A stretch of 64,000 nt of DNA, taken from contig NZ_MDZC01000079.1 in NCBI RefSeq assembly GCF_001816165.1, forward strand, positions 62,001 to 126,000, given 5' to 3'. A program made the translations under genes and the position numbers. The stretch comes from Hymenobacter glacialis (GTDB taxonomy: Bacteria; Bacteroidota; Bacteroidia; Cytophagales; Hymenobacteraceae). Position 1 is the first letter of the stretch, and every line of letters begins with the position of its first letter. Below are positions 52,455-63,140 of the stretch, piece after piece. The notes below the pieces were generated by a model. That model had not been told where the DNA came from, searched no databases, and saw only the letters and a program-made list of their open reading frames with translations.

Positions 52455-54497
52455 ATGTCGCTTCTTCCTAAACGTTACACAGTTACCGCTGCGTTGCCCT
52501 ACGCCAATGGCCCGGTGCACATTGGGCATTTGGCAGGCGTGTACTTGCCTGCGGATATTTATGTCCGCTACCTGCGCTCCGCTGGTCGCGACGTAAAATT
52601 TATTTGTGGCTCCGACGAACACGGCGTTCCCATTACCATCAGGGCCCAGAAAGAAGGCGTGACCCCGCAGCAGGTCGTTGATAAATACCACGCCCTGATT
52701 CGCGACTCGTTTCAAGACTTTAATGTGTCGTTTGATGTGTATTCGCGCACTTCGTCGGCCACGCACGCGGAGGTTTCCAGTGCGTTTTTTACCAAGTTGA
52801 ACAACGCAGGCCAGTTTATTGAACAAACCACGCAACAGTATTTTGACGAGCAGGCCCAGCAGTTTCTAGCCGACCGCTACATTGTGGGCACGTGCCCCAA
52901 TTGCGGCAACGAAAACGCTTACGGCGACCAGTGCGAGCGGTGCGGCACCTCGCTCAGCCCCACGGAATTAATTAGCCCGCGCAGCATGCTTAGCGGTGCG
53001 CACCCCGTTTTGCGCGACACCAAGCACTGGTTCCTGCCCCTCGACCAGTACGAGCCCTGGCTGCGCGAATGGATAGTTGAAGGCCACAAAAACGACTGGA
53101 AAACCAACGTGTACGGCCAGTGCAAATCCTGGATTGACCAGGGCCTGCACCCCCGCGCCGTGACGCGCGACCTTGATTGGGGCGTGCCCGTGCCGGTGGC
53201 CGGCGCCGAGGGAAAAGTGCTCTACGTGTGGTTTGATGCGCCTATTGGCTACATCTCGGCCACCAAAGAAGCTTTCCCGGAGGAATGGGAATTGTATTGG
53301 AAAGACGCGGGCTCCAAACTGGTGCATTTCATCGGCAAAGACAACATCGTTTTTCACTGCATTATTTTCCCGGTGATGCTGAAAGCGCACGGCGAATTTA
53401 TTTTGCCGGACAACGTGCCCGCCAATGAATTTTTGAACCTGGAAGGCGATAAAATTAGCACGTCGCGCAATTGGGCCGTGTGGCTGCACGAATACATGGC
53501 CGAATTTCCCGGCCAAGCCGATGTGCTGCGCTATGTGCTGTGTGCCAATGCGCCCGAAAACAAAGACAACGACTTTACCTGGAAAGACTTCCAAGCGCGC
53601 AACAACAACGAGTTGGTAGCCACGCTGGGCAATTTCGTGAATCGCGCTGCCGTGCTCACGCACAAATTCTTTGAAGGCAAAGTGCCCGCCCTCGGCGAGC
53701 TAATGGCTATCGACCAGGACGCTTTTGCGCAGCTCGCTGTATTTCCTGCTAAAGTCGGCGAGTTAATTGAAAATTACCGGTTCCGCGATGCGTTGGCCGA
53801 GGTATTGAATCTGGCGCGTTTGGGCAATAAATACCTGGCCGAAACCCAGCCCTGGCACCTCATCAAGACCGATTTGGCCCGTACCGGTACGGTGCTGCAC
53901 GTGGCACTGCAAATTGCTGCCGCACTGGCCCCGCTATTGGAGCCGTTCTTGCCCGAGTCGGCCCAGAAGCTAGCAGATATGCTTAACGTGGAGCTGGGCA
54001 AGTGGGCCAGTGCCGGCCGAGCCGATGCGCTGCCAGCTGGGCACCAGCTGCGCGAAGCCTCGCTGCTCTTTGGCAAAATTGAAGACGCCACTGTTGAAGC
54101 CCAGGTGCAAAAGCTGCTCGATACCAAGAAGGAAAACCAGTTGGCCAACACGCCCGTTGCGCCTGCCAAAACCGATGTGTCATTTGATGAATTCGGACAA
54201 ATGGATTTGCGCGTAGGCACCATCGTCGCCGCCGAAAAAGTAGCCAAAACCAAAAAGCTGCTGAAACTCACCATCGACCTGGGCCTGGAGCAGCGCACCA
54301 TTGTGAGCGGCATCGCCGAGCATTTTATTCCCGAAGCACTGATTGGCCAGCAGGTACAAGTGCTGCTCAACTTGGCGCCCCGCGAAATCAAAGGCATCCA
54401 AAGCCAGGGCATGCTCCTGATGGCCGAGAATGCCGACGGTAGCCTCGCGCTCATGCAGCCCAGCAAAGCCGTGCGCAACGGCAGCGGTGTGGTGTAG
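52455..54497 (+). CDS. metG: Methionyl-tRNA synthetase with C-terminal tRNA-binding domain
   Basis: This 680-residue class I synthetase charges tRNA-Met. The HIGH signature is [13 protein letters not shown], the zinc knuckle is CPNCGN...CERC, and the KMSKS-like loop is [13 protein letters not shown]. The last ~110 residues ([20 protein letters not shown] onward, ending with RNGSGVV) form the EMAP-II-type dimerisation/tRNA-binding domain. It is monocistronic and followed by a repeat and an unusual palindrome. Confidence 0.98.
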   Translation: MSLLPKRYTVTAALPYANGPVHIGHLAGVYLPADIYVRYLRSAGRDVKFICGSDEHGVPITIRAQKEGVTPQQVVDKYHALIRDSFQDFNVSFDVYSRTSSATHAEVSSAFFTKLNNAGQFIEQTTQQYFDEQAQQFLADRYIVGTCPNCGNENAYGDQCERCGTSLSPTELISPRSMLSGAHPVLRDTKHWFLPLDQYEPWLREWIVEGHKNDWKTNVYGQCKSWIDQGLHPRAVTRDLDWGVPVPVAGAEGKVLYVWFDAPIGYISATKEAFPEEWELYWKDAGSKLVHFIGKDNIVFHCIIFPVMLKAHGEFILPDNVPANEFLNLEGDKISTSRNWAVWLHEYMAEFPGQADVLRYVLCANAPENKDNDFTWKDFQARNNNELVATLGNFVNRAAVLTHKFFEGKVPALGELMAIDQDAFAQLAVFPAKVGELIENYRFRDALAEVLNLARLGNKYLAETQPWHLIKTDLARTGTVLHVALQIAAALAPLLEPFLPESAQKLADMLNVELGKWASAGRADALPAGHQLREASLLFGKIEDATVEAQVQKLLDTKKENQLANTPVAPAKTDVSFDEFGQMDLRVGTIVAAEKVAKTKKLLKLTIDLGLEQRTIVSGIAEHFIPEALIGQQVQVLLNLAPREIKGIQSQGMLLMAENADGSLALMQPSKAVRNGSGVV

Positions 54498-54519
54498 GGG
54501 CTGCTAAGAAAGTCACTAG

Positions 54520-54613
54520 AACGTCATGCTGAGCTTGCCGAAGCATCGCTACTGCTTCGTTGAATAACTGCTGCGAAGCGGTAGCGATGCTTCGGCAAGC
54601 TCAGCATGACGTT
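54520..54613. repeat. ~94-bp palindromic intergenic repeat (family A)
   Basis: AACGTCATGCTGAGCTTGCC and its inverse enclose GCATCGCTAC(T) / (G)GTAGCGATGC. In this copy both the outer CTTGCC/GGCAAG and the inner GCATCGCTAC positions match their partner arm exactly. It lies 22 bp after the metG stop. Confidence 0.9.
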
Positions 54614-54631
54614 TTGGTAAGCATAGACAGC

Positions 54632-54713
54632 TACCCGAATACCTGTCATAAAACATAAGCCCCCGATTCGTTAACGAATCGGGGGCTTATGTTTTATGAC
54701 AGGTATTCGGGTA
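54632..54713. terminator. 82-bp perfect palindrome acting as bidirectional terminator
   Basis: The sequence from TACCCGAAT to ATTCGGGTA is its own reverse complement over all 82 bases, centred between 54672 and 54673 at TTAACG. The core AAGCCCCCGATTCG plus its inverse has A and T tracts on both sides. It would therefore terminate metG (plus strand) and pth (minus strand; stop at 54725) equally. Confidence 0.85.
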
Positions 54714-54724
54714 AATGCAAATGC

Positions 54725-55291
54725 CTACTTCACATTCACCACATTCATGGCCCGTTCCAGGCCCATCGAACCAAAGGCTAAAATGGCGTCGGCGGATTTT
54801 TCAATCCGTGTGGGTAATTCAATTAATTCGTCTGCCGAAAACGGATTCAATACATAATCTACCTGCCGGCCCTTGGGGAAGTTGGCGTCCACGCCAAAGC
54901 GCAGCCGGGCGTACACGTCGGTACTCAGGGTGGCCTGAATGTCCTTCAAGCCGTTGTGGCCGCCGGCCGAGCCCTGGCCTTTCAGGCGCAATTTGCCGAA
55001 GGGCAGGGCCAGGTCATCGGTTACCACAATCATGTTTTCCACGGGAATTTTGAGCGTGGCCAGCCAATGGGCGGCGGCTTTACCGCTCAGGTTCATGTAG
55101 GTGGTGGGCTTCACCAACGTGTAGGCGTGGCCCTTGTGCTTAAATTCCGTAACAAAGGCGTGGCGGCCGATTTCGAAACGGGGCGCGTCAAATTTGGCGG
55201 CCAGGTAATCGGCCACCATAAACCCGATGTTGTGGCGGGTGTCGGCGTATTCGGGGCCAATGTTGCCCAGGCAGAGAACCAGAAACTTCAT
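54725..55291 (-). CDS. pth: Peptidyl-tRNA hydrolase
   Basis: This 188-residue enzyme recycles peptidyl-tRNA. Catalytic His20 is in YADTRHNIGF. Asn66 (TYMNLSG), Asp92 (VVTDDLALP) and Asn112 (AGGHNGLKDI) match the E. coli active site. It is downstream of rplY on the same strand with a terminator between. The start is ATG 55291. Confidence 0.97.
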   Translation of the reverse strand: MKFLVLCLGNIGPEYADTRHNIGFMVADYLAAKFDAPRFEIGRHAFVTEFKHKGHAYTLVKPTTYMNLSGKAAAHWLATLKIPVENMIVVTDDLALPFGKLRLKGQGSAGGHNGLKDIQATLSTDVYARLRFGVDANFPKGRQVDYVLNPFSADELIELPTRIEKSADAILAFGSMGLERAMNVVNVK

Positions 55292-55373
55292 AAATCACAA
55301 ATTTTTCGAATTACGTGCACCTACGCTGGCATTGTCAGGCAGCAGCGAATTAATCCCAATAGGGTTCAATAAT

Positions 55374-55407
55374 AAAAAGCCGCTCCAACTAATTGGAACG
55401 GCTTTTT
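55374..55407 (-). terminator. Terminator between rplY and pth
   Basis: AAAAAGCCG and CGGCTTTTT pair, with TCCAA/TTGGA continuing the stem around a short loop. The minus-strand transcript ends in a T tract. It lies about 66 bp after the rplY stop, so pth probably has its own promoter or is read through. Confidence 0.8.
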
Positions 55408-55472
55408 AGAGTCAGCAATTAACCAGCTAAAAACCTGATTAATCCAGTTATAATCCGAAGATTCCGTAATTA

Positions 55473-56045
55473 TTACTTGCTGGCGGCCAGTTCGCCTTTC
55501 AGCGCACGTGGGATGGTGATGGTAGCGATAGGCGCCTCTTTGCTGGTCAGGATGGTGTAGTCTTTGGGCTCTACGGCACCAACCTTGATGGATTTGCCCA
55601 ACTCCATGCCGCTGATGTTCACTTCCACGTAGTCGGGGAGGTTGTCCATCGTGGCGCGCACGCGCACTTTGCGCAGCTTGCTCACCAATTTGCCACCGGC
55701 CAATACGCCGGGCGAAACGCCTACGTACTTCACGGGGATGTCCATTTTCACCTCTTTGCCTTCTTCCAATTCCAGGAAGTCAACGTGGAGGAGCATTTCG
55801 TTCACGGGGTGAAACTGGGAGTCCTGCACAATGGCTTTGTACATGGTGCCTTCCACGTTCAGGTCCACGATGTGAGCCTCCGGCGTGTACAACAACTCGC
55901 GGAACAGGATAGCGGGCACAGAGAAGTGCACGGTGTCCTTGCCGCCATACAACACGCACGGTACCTGAGCGTCCAGGCGCAGTGCCTTGGCCTCAGTCTT
56001 ACCGAGATTCGCTCTTTTAAACCCTACAATCTCGAGGCTTTTCAT
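55473..56045 (-). CDS. rplY: 50S ribosomal protein L25/general stress protein Ctc
   Basis: A 190-residue long-form L25 (with the C-terminal TL5-like domain), started at MKSLEIVGFKRANLGKTEAK (ATG 56045). The N-terminal 5S-rRNA-binding domain shows RLDAQVPCVLYGGKD, and the second domain PVKYVGVSPGVLAGGKLVSK. It stabilises 5S rRNA in the large subunit. The frame upstream of 56045 is not conserved. The order prs-...-rplY-pth is a classic arrangement. Confidence 0.95.
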   Translation of the reverse strand: MKSLEIVGFKRANLGKTEAKALRLDAQVPCVLYGGKDTVHFSVPAILFRELLYTPEAHIVDLNVEGTMYKAIVQDSQFHPVNEMLLHVDFLELEEGKEVKMDIPVKYVGVSPGVLAGGKLVSKLRKVRVRATMDNLPDYVEVNISGMELGKSIKVGAVEPKDYTILTSKEAPIATITIPRALKGELAASK

Positions 56046-56148
56046 AAAAAGTGGTTTGGGAAATGATGTTTCCGCGCCGGCAACCCTTGCCGAAACGGGC
56101 CGCAAAGGTACGTCGCCCCGGGTAGAATAACAATTGGCAGGCTCACAA

Positions 56149-57207
56149 TCAGTTGCTCATAGGCAGGCTTTGCAGCTGCTCGGCAATGAGTAGTTGTGCT
56201 TGCTGGCGCCGCTGCAGCTGGCGCAGGTATTCGCGCGCGGCCCGGTTGTTGGCCGTGTAGGCTGATTTCCTGGCCCAGGCAATGGCCTCGTCTAGGTTGC
56301 CGCCGAATTCGCTGGCCACGGCCATGTTGTAGAACGCCCGCCCGGCTACTTTGGGGTTTGCGTGGGTGGTAGCTTGCTGCCATAGCGCCGCGGCCCCGGC
56401 CCAGTCCTCCGACGTGGCCCGAATAGCGGCCTGCTGCATCGCAATGTCTTTTTTGGCTCGCGTGTAGTACTCGCGGGTCAGGGTGAAGTAGGAGGGGGCA
56501 ATGCGGCGGGCGTACTTATCACCCGCCAGCCGGGCCACCTGTCGGATGCAGATATCGGGCGCCGGCAGTTGGCTCAGGGCCTGCTGGTAGGTGGCGCCCT
56601 CGCCCGAAAAGGTCAGGTAATCTTCCAGCTTGGCCTGGTCGAGGATGAAGCCCTGGGCCGCGCCGTACGTGCGGAAACCGGACACGACCTTCATCACCAT
56701 CTCCATGTGCACGAACGGCACCTTGCGCTCCCCTTTGTCCTTGTCCTTCACGCGCACGCCGTCGGTGCGCTTCAGCGCCATATCCGAGTCGAAGGCCTCG
56801 AGCACCGTGATGCCATCAACCTGGGTTTGGCGACAAACTTCCTGCACGTAGCGGGGTGCCAGGGGCTCCAAAAAAAACTCACGGCTGCGGCCTTGCAGCT
56901 GCAGCTGGGCTTGCGTCACCTGAAAGCGGGGGCTGTTTTCGGCCAGCGCCTGGCCCAGTATCATCACGCTCTCCTGCGCGCCGGCCTTGTCCACGCCAGG
57001 GCCTTCACCAGTAAACACCCCCTCCAGCACATCAAAAAACTTGTCTCGGCCCGAAGTTGGCACAATGCGGTTGGCGGTGGCTATGCGCTGGAGCTCATCG
57101 GGCATGCGCACGGCGGCCGGGGCCAGTGCCTGCATGTGAATGGTGGAAGTGCAGGCCGACAGCAATGCCGAAGCCACCAGGAATGCCGAACGTAGAAAGG
57201 GTTTCAT
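56149..57207 (-). CDS. DUF6340 lipoprotein with TPR-like tail
   Basis: A 352-residue Bacteroidota-specific protein, started at MKPFLRSAFLVASALLSAC (ATG 57207), with a lipobox cysteine. Residues ~35-250 fit DUF6340 (RIVPTSGRDKFFDVLEGVFT, YVQEVCRQTQVDGITVLEAF). A C-terminal TPR-like region (DWAGAAALWQQATTHANPKV, ASEFGGNLDEAIAWARKSAY) follows. Function is unknown; the lipidation suggests it sits on the outer or inner membrane. It is inserted between prs and rplY. Confidence 0.8.
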   Translation of the reverse strand: MKPFLRSAFLVASALLSACTSTIHMQALAPAAVRMPDELQRIATANRIVPTSGRDKFFDVLEGVFTGEGPGVDKAGAQESVMILGQALAENSPRFQVTQAQLQLQGRSREFFLEPLAPRYVQEVCRQTQVDGITVLEAFDSDMALKRTDGVRVKDKDKGERKVPFVHMEMVMKVVSGFRTYGAAQGFILDQAKLEDYLTFSGEGATYQQALSQLPAPDICIRQVARLAGDKYARRIAPSYFTLTREYYTRAKKDIAMQQAAIRATSEDWAGAAALWQQATTHANPKVAGRAFYNMAVASEFGGNLDEAIAWARKSAYTANNRAAREYLRQLQRRQQAQLLIAEQLQSLPMSN

Positions 57208-57313
57208 AGCAAAATGCAGAGGTTGAAAGGTTCTGAGCACATTAGAAAATGCGTGCCAGAATTATTTCAACCTCTGCAAAAAGTTCCCGAAACCGAAAAT
57301 ATTTCAGCCAGCG

Positions 57314-58240
57314 CTACACAAACAGCGAGCTGATGCTCTCGTGCGTCACCACGTTGCGAATGGCCTGCGCAAAGAGCGGCGCCAGCGTGATGACGTGGAT
57401 TTTCTCATTCTCCTGGCGCAGCGGAATGGTGTCGGTAGTAATCAGCTCGGTGAGCACGCTCTGGCGGATGCGCTCGTGGGCCGGGCCGCTCAGCAGCGGG
57501 TGCGTGACCACGGCGCGCACCGATTTGGCGCCGCGCTCCATCACCAGCTCGGCGGCCTTGCAAATGGTGCCGGCCGTATCCACCATGTCGTCCACAAACA
57601 CCACGTCCATGCCCTTCACGTCGCCAATTACCTGCATGGAGGCAATTTCGTTGGCCCGCAGGCGCATCTTGTCACACACCACAATCTCGGCCCCAAACTT
57701 CTTGGCGAAGGCGCGGGTACGCACCACGCCGCCCACGTCGGGCGAGGCAAAAATCAGGTTTTCGAGGTTCAGCGACTTGATGTAGGGGGCCAGCACGGTG
57801 GCGCCGTCCAAGTGGTCTACGGGAAGGTCGAAAAAGCCCTGAATCTGACCGGCGTGCAGGTCAACGGTCATCATGCGGTCGGTGCCCACGCTCTGGATGA
57901 TATTGGCCACCACCTTGGCCCCGATGCTCACGCGCGGCTTGTCTTTGCGGTCCTGGCGGGCATAGCCCATGTACGGCATCACGATGTTGACCCGGTGGGC
58001 CGAGGCACGCTTGCAGGCATCCACCATCAGCATGAGCTCCATAAGGTGCTCCGACGGCGGAAACGTGCTTTGGATGAGAAACACCTCGCAGCCGCGCACG
58101 CTTTCGTCGAAGCTGGGCCCCATTTCGGTGTCGGCGAAGCGCTGGAGGGTGAGGGCGCCGAGGGGAGTGCCGTAGGCGGCAGCAATATTTTCGGCGAGGG
58201 CGCGGGACGCGCTGCCGGCGAATATCTTGACCTGTTTCAT
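57314..58240 (-). CDS. prs: Ribose-phosphate pyrophosphokinase
   Basis: This 308-residue enzyme makes PRPP from ribose 5-phosphate and ATP. Metal and substrate motifs are MPYMGYARQDRKDKPRVSIG and VVFVDDMVDTAGTICKAAEL (PRPP-binding loop). The residues ASRALAENIAAAYG near the start are also typical. It is the first gene of the minus-strand run. The tRNA-Gln gene at 58430 lies upstream on the same strand. Confidence 0.97.
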   Translation of the reverse strand: MKQVKIFAGSASRALAENIAAAYGTPLGALTLQRFADTEMGPSFDESVRGCEVFLIQSTFPPSEHLMELMLMVDACKRASAHRVNIVMPYMGYARQDRKDKPRVSIGAKVVANIIQSVGTDRMMTVDLHAGQIQGFFDLPVDHLDGATVLAPYIKSLNLENLIFASPDVGGVVRTRAFAKKFGAEIVVCDKMRLRANEIASMQVIGDVKGMDVVFVDDMVDTAGTICKAAELVMERGAKSVRAVVTHPLLSGPAHERIRQSVLTELITTDTIPLRQENEKIHVITLAPLFAQAIRNVVTHESISSLFV

Positions 58241-58429
58241 TGGGGAAGGTGCTGATTTTGTGCGGCAAGCCTCTGCCTGCCGCCGGTTGATGAACTGCTT
58301 AATGACCCGCCTCGACCCTGCGGGGCCTGCTAAAGCTTACCGCACGGGGCGAACTGGAAAAAGCGAAAGGCGCTGACCACTCCGGAAATTTGGAGAAGCC
58401 AGCGCCTTGCGTTTAGTCGAGCTTTGTCG

Positions 58430-58502
58430 TTGTCCGACCAGGGCTCGAACCTGGACTTTCTTGAATCAAAATCAAGCGTGTTGCCAGTTACACCATCGGA
58501 CA
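58430..58502 (-). tRNA. tRNA-Gln (anticodon TTG)
   Basis: The minus strand folds into a cloverleaf: acceptor TGTCCGA/TCGGACA, D arm TGGTGTAACTGGCA, anticodon arm CTTGA-TTTTGAT-TCAAG and T arm CCAGG-TTCGAGC-CCTGG. The loop TTTTGAT puts TTG at positions 34-36, reading CAA. The 3' CCA is not encoded. Confidence 0.95.
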
Positions 58503-58706
58503 ATTTCCCATTGGGCTACGTGCCGTTTGGGACTGCAAATGTACTACCGGAAAAATTCGAGGCAAGTATTTTTTGAAATTTTTTTGCGAGAAAATTGCGC
58601 CACCCTGCCGGCGAAAGCCTTCAAATTCGCTTTTCTGCTTGATTTTCATGGGGTAATGCCGCTCAGGATGGTTTAAACGCACGCCGGGTGCCGAATCGGG
58701 CATGGG

Positions 58707-58737
58707 TTGGAAAAGCCACGCTTCTGCCGTAATTTTG
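58707..58737 (+). promoter_or_regulatory. Bacteroidota-type promoter for atpD-atpC
   Basis: TTG (58707-58709), a 20-bp spacer and TAATTTTG (58730-58737) match the primary-sigma consensus closely. The ATG follows 41 bp downstream of the -7 box. Confidence 0.75.
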
Positions 58738-58745
58738 CGGCCTGA

Positions 58746-60284
<1,539 letters not shown>

Positions 60285-60291
60285 TTTCATT

Positions 60292-60393
60292 TGTCATGCT
60301 GACGAAGGAAGCATCTTATCACGCTTCCTTCGTCAGAATTGCAAACCCTGTGGCGCGAACGTGATAAGATGCTTCGCGCTGCTCAGCATGACA
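60292..60393. repeat. ~102-bp palindromic repeat (family A variant) inside the atpD-atpC unit
   Basis: Outer ends TGTCATGCTGA (60292-60302) and TCAGCATGACA (60383-60393) are exact inverses. Inside, GAAGCATCTTATCAC (60308-60322) pairs with GTGATAAGATGCTTC (60361-60375). Alternatively, CTGACGAAGGAAGC (60299-60312) pairs with GCTTCCTTCGTCAG (60323-60336). It starts 8 bp after the atpD stop and ends 9 bp before the atpC ATG. Confidence 0.85.
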
Positions 60394-60401
60394 GAAAAAA
60401 A

Positions 60402-60647
60402 ATGCATTTAGAAATCATCACCCCCGACCGCAAGGTATTCGAAGGCGAAGTGACGTCGGCCCAGTTTCCGGGTGCCGATGGCTTGTTTGAAGTGCTGAAC
60501 AACCACGCCCCGATGATTGCCGCCTTGAAGGCCGGTAACGTTACCCTGACCGGTGCGACTGGCCGTGAGGCTATTCGCATTGAGGGCGGCGTGGTGGAAG
60601 TACTGCGCAACAACGTGATAGTGCTGGCCGAGGGCATCGTAGCGTAA
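60402..60647 (+). CDS. atpC: F1-ATPase subunit epsilon
   Basis: An 81-residue protein with the epsilon beta-sandwich (MHLEIITPDRKVFEGEVTSA, LNNHAPMIAALKAGNVTLTG). It is shorter than E. coli epsilon because the C-terminal regulatory helices are missing; it stops at IVLAEGIVA. Short epsilons are known in Bacteroidota. The ATG at 60402 directly follows the palindrome at 60292-60393. Confidence 0.94.
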   Translation: MHLEIITPDRKVFEGEVTSAQFPGADGLFEVLNNHAPMIAALKAGNVTLTGATGREAIRIEGGVVEVLRNNVIVLAEGIVA

Positions 60648-60693
60648 TTGCCAACGAGCCCCGACTGCGCTGTGCGGTTGCGATTTAAGTTTT

Positions 60694-60728
60694 AAAAAGC
60701 CGTTCTTGCCTGGCAGGAACGGCTTTTT
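60694..60728 (+). terminator. Terminator of atpC
   Basis: AAAAAGCCGTTC and GAACGGCTTTTT pair around TTGCCTGGCAG, with a T tract. It lies 46 bp after the atpC stop. Confidence 0.9.
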
Positions 60729-60794
60729 GCGTCGTAGCCTCTATGGTGGTGCCTTACGGTAGCGGCGCGCCGGGACGCTGATTATTCTTTTGCC

Positions 60795-61853
60795 ATGCAC
60801 AAACCCCCTAAGCCCTTCGCGTACGTCGAAAATATCTACACGCCCCGGCAGCGCTACGTGCTGCTGGTGGTCTCGCTCGTGAGCCTGGCCGGGCTGATGG
60901 TGGTGGGGCTGGCGCAGTACCTGACCGCGTTTTTGGCGGCGGGTATCTTGTTTGTGGTGTTCCGGCCGTGGTGGGTGGCGCTGGTGCACCACCGCAAGTG
61001 GAACCACCGTCTTGTTACCATCGGCATTCTGCTCGTGACGGTGGTGCTGCTGGTGGTGCCATTCTACGCCCTGAGCTCCCTGCTGCTGGAGCGGCTGGTG
61101 GCCTTTACCAAGCACCCCGAGCGCATCCTGGACGCGCTGCATAAAGTGGAGGATGCCACGGGAATCAGCATTACGGGGCAGCTGAACGTGCGGCAAATGC
61201 TATTGCAGGGTGCTACCAAGGTGAGCAGCTGGATACCCACACTGGCCAGCAGCGCGCTCAATTTTCTGGTGGTGGTGGGACTGATGCTGTTCACGATGTA
61301 CTACCTATTTATGCAGGAAACGTACTTTATGCTGGGCCTGCACCGGTACCTGCCTTTCCGCAACGAAACGCTGGAAGAGTTGGGTGAGTCGCTGAAAAAC
61401 AACGTGAACGCTAACGTGCTGGGGCAGGTGCTGGTGGCCATGGTGCAAAGCGTTTTGACCGGACTTACGCTGTGGATTTTTGAGGTGCCCGACCCGGTGT
61501 TCTGGGGTGTGGTGGCGTTTTTTATGGCTTTTTTGCCGGTACTGGGCACCCCGTTGGTGTGGGGGCCGGCGGCGCTGTACCAGTTTTCGCAGGGGCAAAG
61601 CGGCAAGGCCATCGGCATTTTGCTGGTGGGATTCATCGTGATTATCAACATCGACAACCTCCTGCGCATCATGCTGGCCAAGCGCATGGGCGACATTCAT
61701 CCGCTGGTGACGCTGGTGGGGTTGGTGCTGGGAGTGGAGATGTTTGGCCTGATTGGGCTAGTGATTGGACCGCTGCTGCTGTCCTATTTTATGGTGCTGA
61801 TGGAGGTGTTCCGGCGCGAAAACCGGCGGGCAATGGCAGAGAAAACCAGCTAG
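60795..61853 (+). CDS. AI-2E family transporter/permease (PerM-like)
   Basis: A 352-residue membrane protein with about eight hydrophobic segments and the family core FWGVVAFFMAFLPVLGTPLV plus NIDNLLRIMLAKRMGDIHPL. The AI-2E label comes from TqsA of E. coli; other members move ions or solutes. Both ends are cytosolic, with a basic N-terminus (MHKPPKPFAYVENIYTPRQR). The actual substrate is unknown. It is 59 bp upstream of the PLP enzyme gene. Confidence 0.9.
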   Translation: MHKPPKPFAYVENIYTPRQRYVLLVVSLVSLAGLMVVGLAQYLTAFLAAGILFVVFRPWWVALVHHRKWNHRLVTIGILLVTVVLLVVPFYALSSLLLERLVAFTKHPERILDALHKVEDATGISITGQLNVRQMLLQGATKVSSWIPTLASSALNFLVVVGLMLFTMYYLFMQETYFMLGLHRYLPFRNETLEELGESLKNNVNANVLGQVLVAMVQSVLTGLTLWIFEVPDPVFWGVVAFFMAFLPVLGTPLVWGPAALYQFSQGQSGKAIGILLVGFIVIINIDNLLRIMLAKRMGDIHPLVTLVGLVLGVEMFGLIGLVIGPLLLSYFMVLMEVFRRENRRAMAEKTS

Positions 61854-61911
61854 TGGCGAAGCTGCGCGCCATTGCCGACCTTTGCCACACTCATTCCCAC
61901 GCGCTGCCCTT

Positions 61912-63042
61912 ATGACCCCGACGGCTATCCATCCCAAAATCACCCCGATTTACCAAACGTCCGTTTTCAAATTCGATGACCTGGACGCGGTGCAGCAGTA
62001 CTTTGACGAGCCCGGCAGCCGCTACCTGTACTCCCGCAACGGCAACCCCAATTCCGACGAGCTGGCCGCGGCCGTGAACCAGTGGGAAGGCGGCGCTGGT
62101 GCCCTGGCCACGGGCTCGGGCATGGCCGCCATTTTCGCGGCGCTGATGACCTACTGCCAGGCCGGCGACCACGTGCTGTGCGCCGCCGATATCTACGGCG
62201 GCTCGGCGGCGCTGCTCAACCTGGAGCTGTCGAGGCTGGGCATAAGCGTGAGCTACGTGCCGTTTGAGGAACTGTACGACCTGAATTCCCACGTGCAGCC
62301 CGGCACCAAGCTGCTGCTGTGCGAAACGATGAGCAACCCACTACTGCGCGTGGTGAACCTGCGCGCCATTGCCGAGGAGTGCCACCGTCACGGCGTGAAA
62401 TTGGTAGTGGACAACACCTTTGCCACGCCCGTGATTACCAAGCCCCTGGCGCACGGTGCCAATTTGGTGCTGCACAGCGTGACCAAATACCTGGCCGGCC
62501 ATTCCGATGTGACGGCCGGGGCCGTGGTAGCCGGCACGCCGGAAGATGCCGCGCGGCTGCGCCAAATCGGCACCGTATTCGGCCTCACGCTGAGCCCCAT
62601 GGAGAGCTGGCTGAGCGTGCGCGGCATGAAAACCCTGCGGCTGCGCGTGGCCGCGCACAGCTATAACGCCCAGCAGGTGGCCGAATTCCTGGAGGCACAT
62701 CCGGCTGTGGAGGCAGTGTATTATCCCGGCCTGCCCACGCACCCGCAGCATGTGCTTGCGACGGGGCAGGGGCACGGGCTGTTCAGCGGCATGCTCTCGT
62801 TCCGCCTGCCCGACGATGCCGCGGTAGTGAACCGCTTCATGCAGCGGAGCCAGCGGTTTCCGTTTGCACCCTCGCTGGCGGGCGTGGATTCGTCGTGCTC
62901 GCATCCGCTCTACACCTCGCACCGGGCCCTGACGGATGAGCAGCGGGCGGACCTGGGCATCACGGTGGGGTTGGTGCGGCTGAGCGTGGGCATTGAGCCG
63001 GTGGAAGAGTTGCTGGCCGACTTGGCGCACGCGCTTTCTTAG
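61912..63042 (+). CDS. Cys/Met-metabolism PLP enzyme (cystathionine synthase/lyase type)
   Basis: A 376-residue fold-type I PLP enzyme of the Cys/Met metabolism family (cystathionine gamma-synthase or -lyase, or O-acetylhomoserine sulfhydrylase). The PLP lysine is near residue 190 in LHSVTKYLAGHSDVTAG. Other signatures are SRNGNPNSDELAAAVNQWEG and ATGSGMAAIFAALM. Specificity within the family cannot be read from these motifs. ATG 61912 is preferred over an upstream TTG. Methionine or cysteine synthesis is the likely role. Confidence 0.85.
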   Translation: MTPTAIHPKITPIYQTSVFKFDDLDAVQQYFDEPGSRYLYSRNGNPNSDELAAAVNQWEGGAGALATGSGMAAIFAALMTYCQAGDHVLCAADIYGGSAALLNLELSRLGISVSYVPFEELYDLNSHVQPGTKLLLCETMSNPLLRVVNLRAIAEECHRHGVKLVVDNTFATPVITKPLAHGANLVLHSVTKYLAGHSDVTAGAVVAGTPEDAARLRQIGTVFGLTLSPMESWLSVRGMKTLRLRVAAHSYNAQQVAEFLEAHPAVEAVYYPGLPTHPQHVLATGQGHGLFSGMLSFRLPDDAAVVNRFMQRSQRFPFAPSLAGVDSSCSHPLYTSHRALTDEQRADLGITVGLVRLSVGIEPVEELLADLAHALS

Positions 63043-63140
63043 CGCAATGTCCAGTTTCTTGGACGGGTATAAGGATTCTAACTGTTGCGTTCTTACCTCG
63101 TTCAATCAATCCTGAATATAACTGAGCCGGCGGCTGGTCG

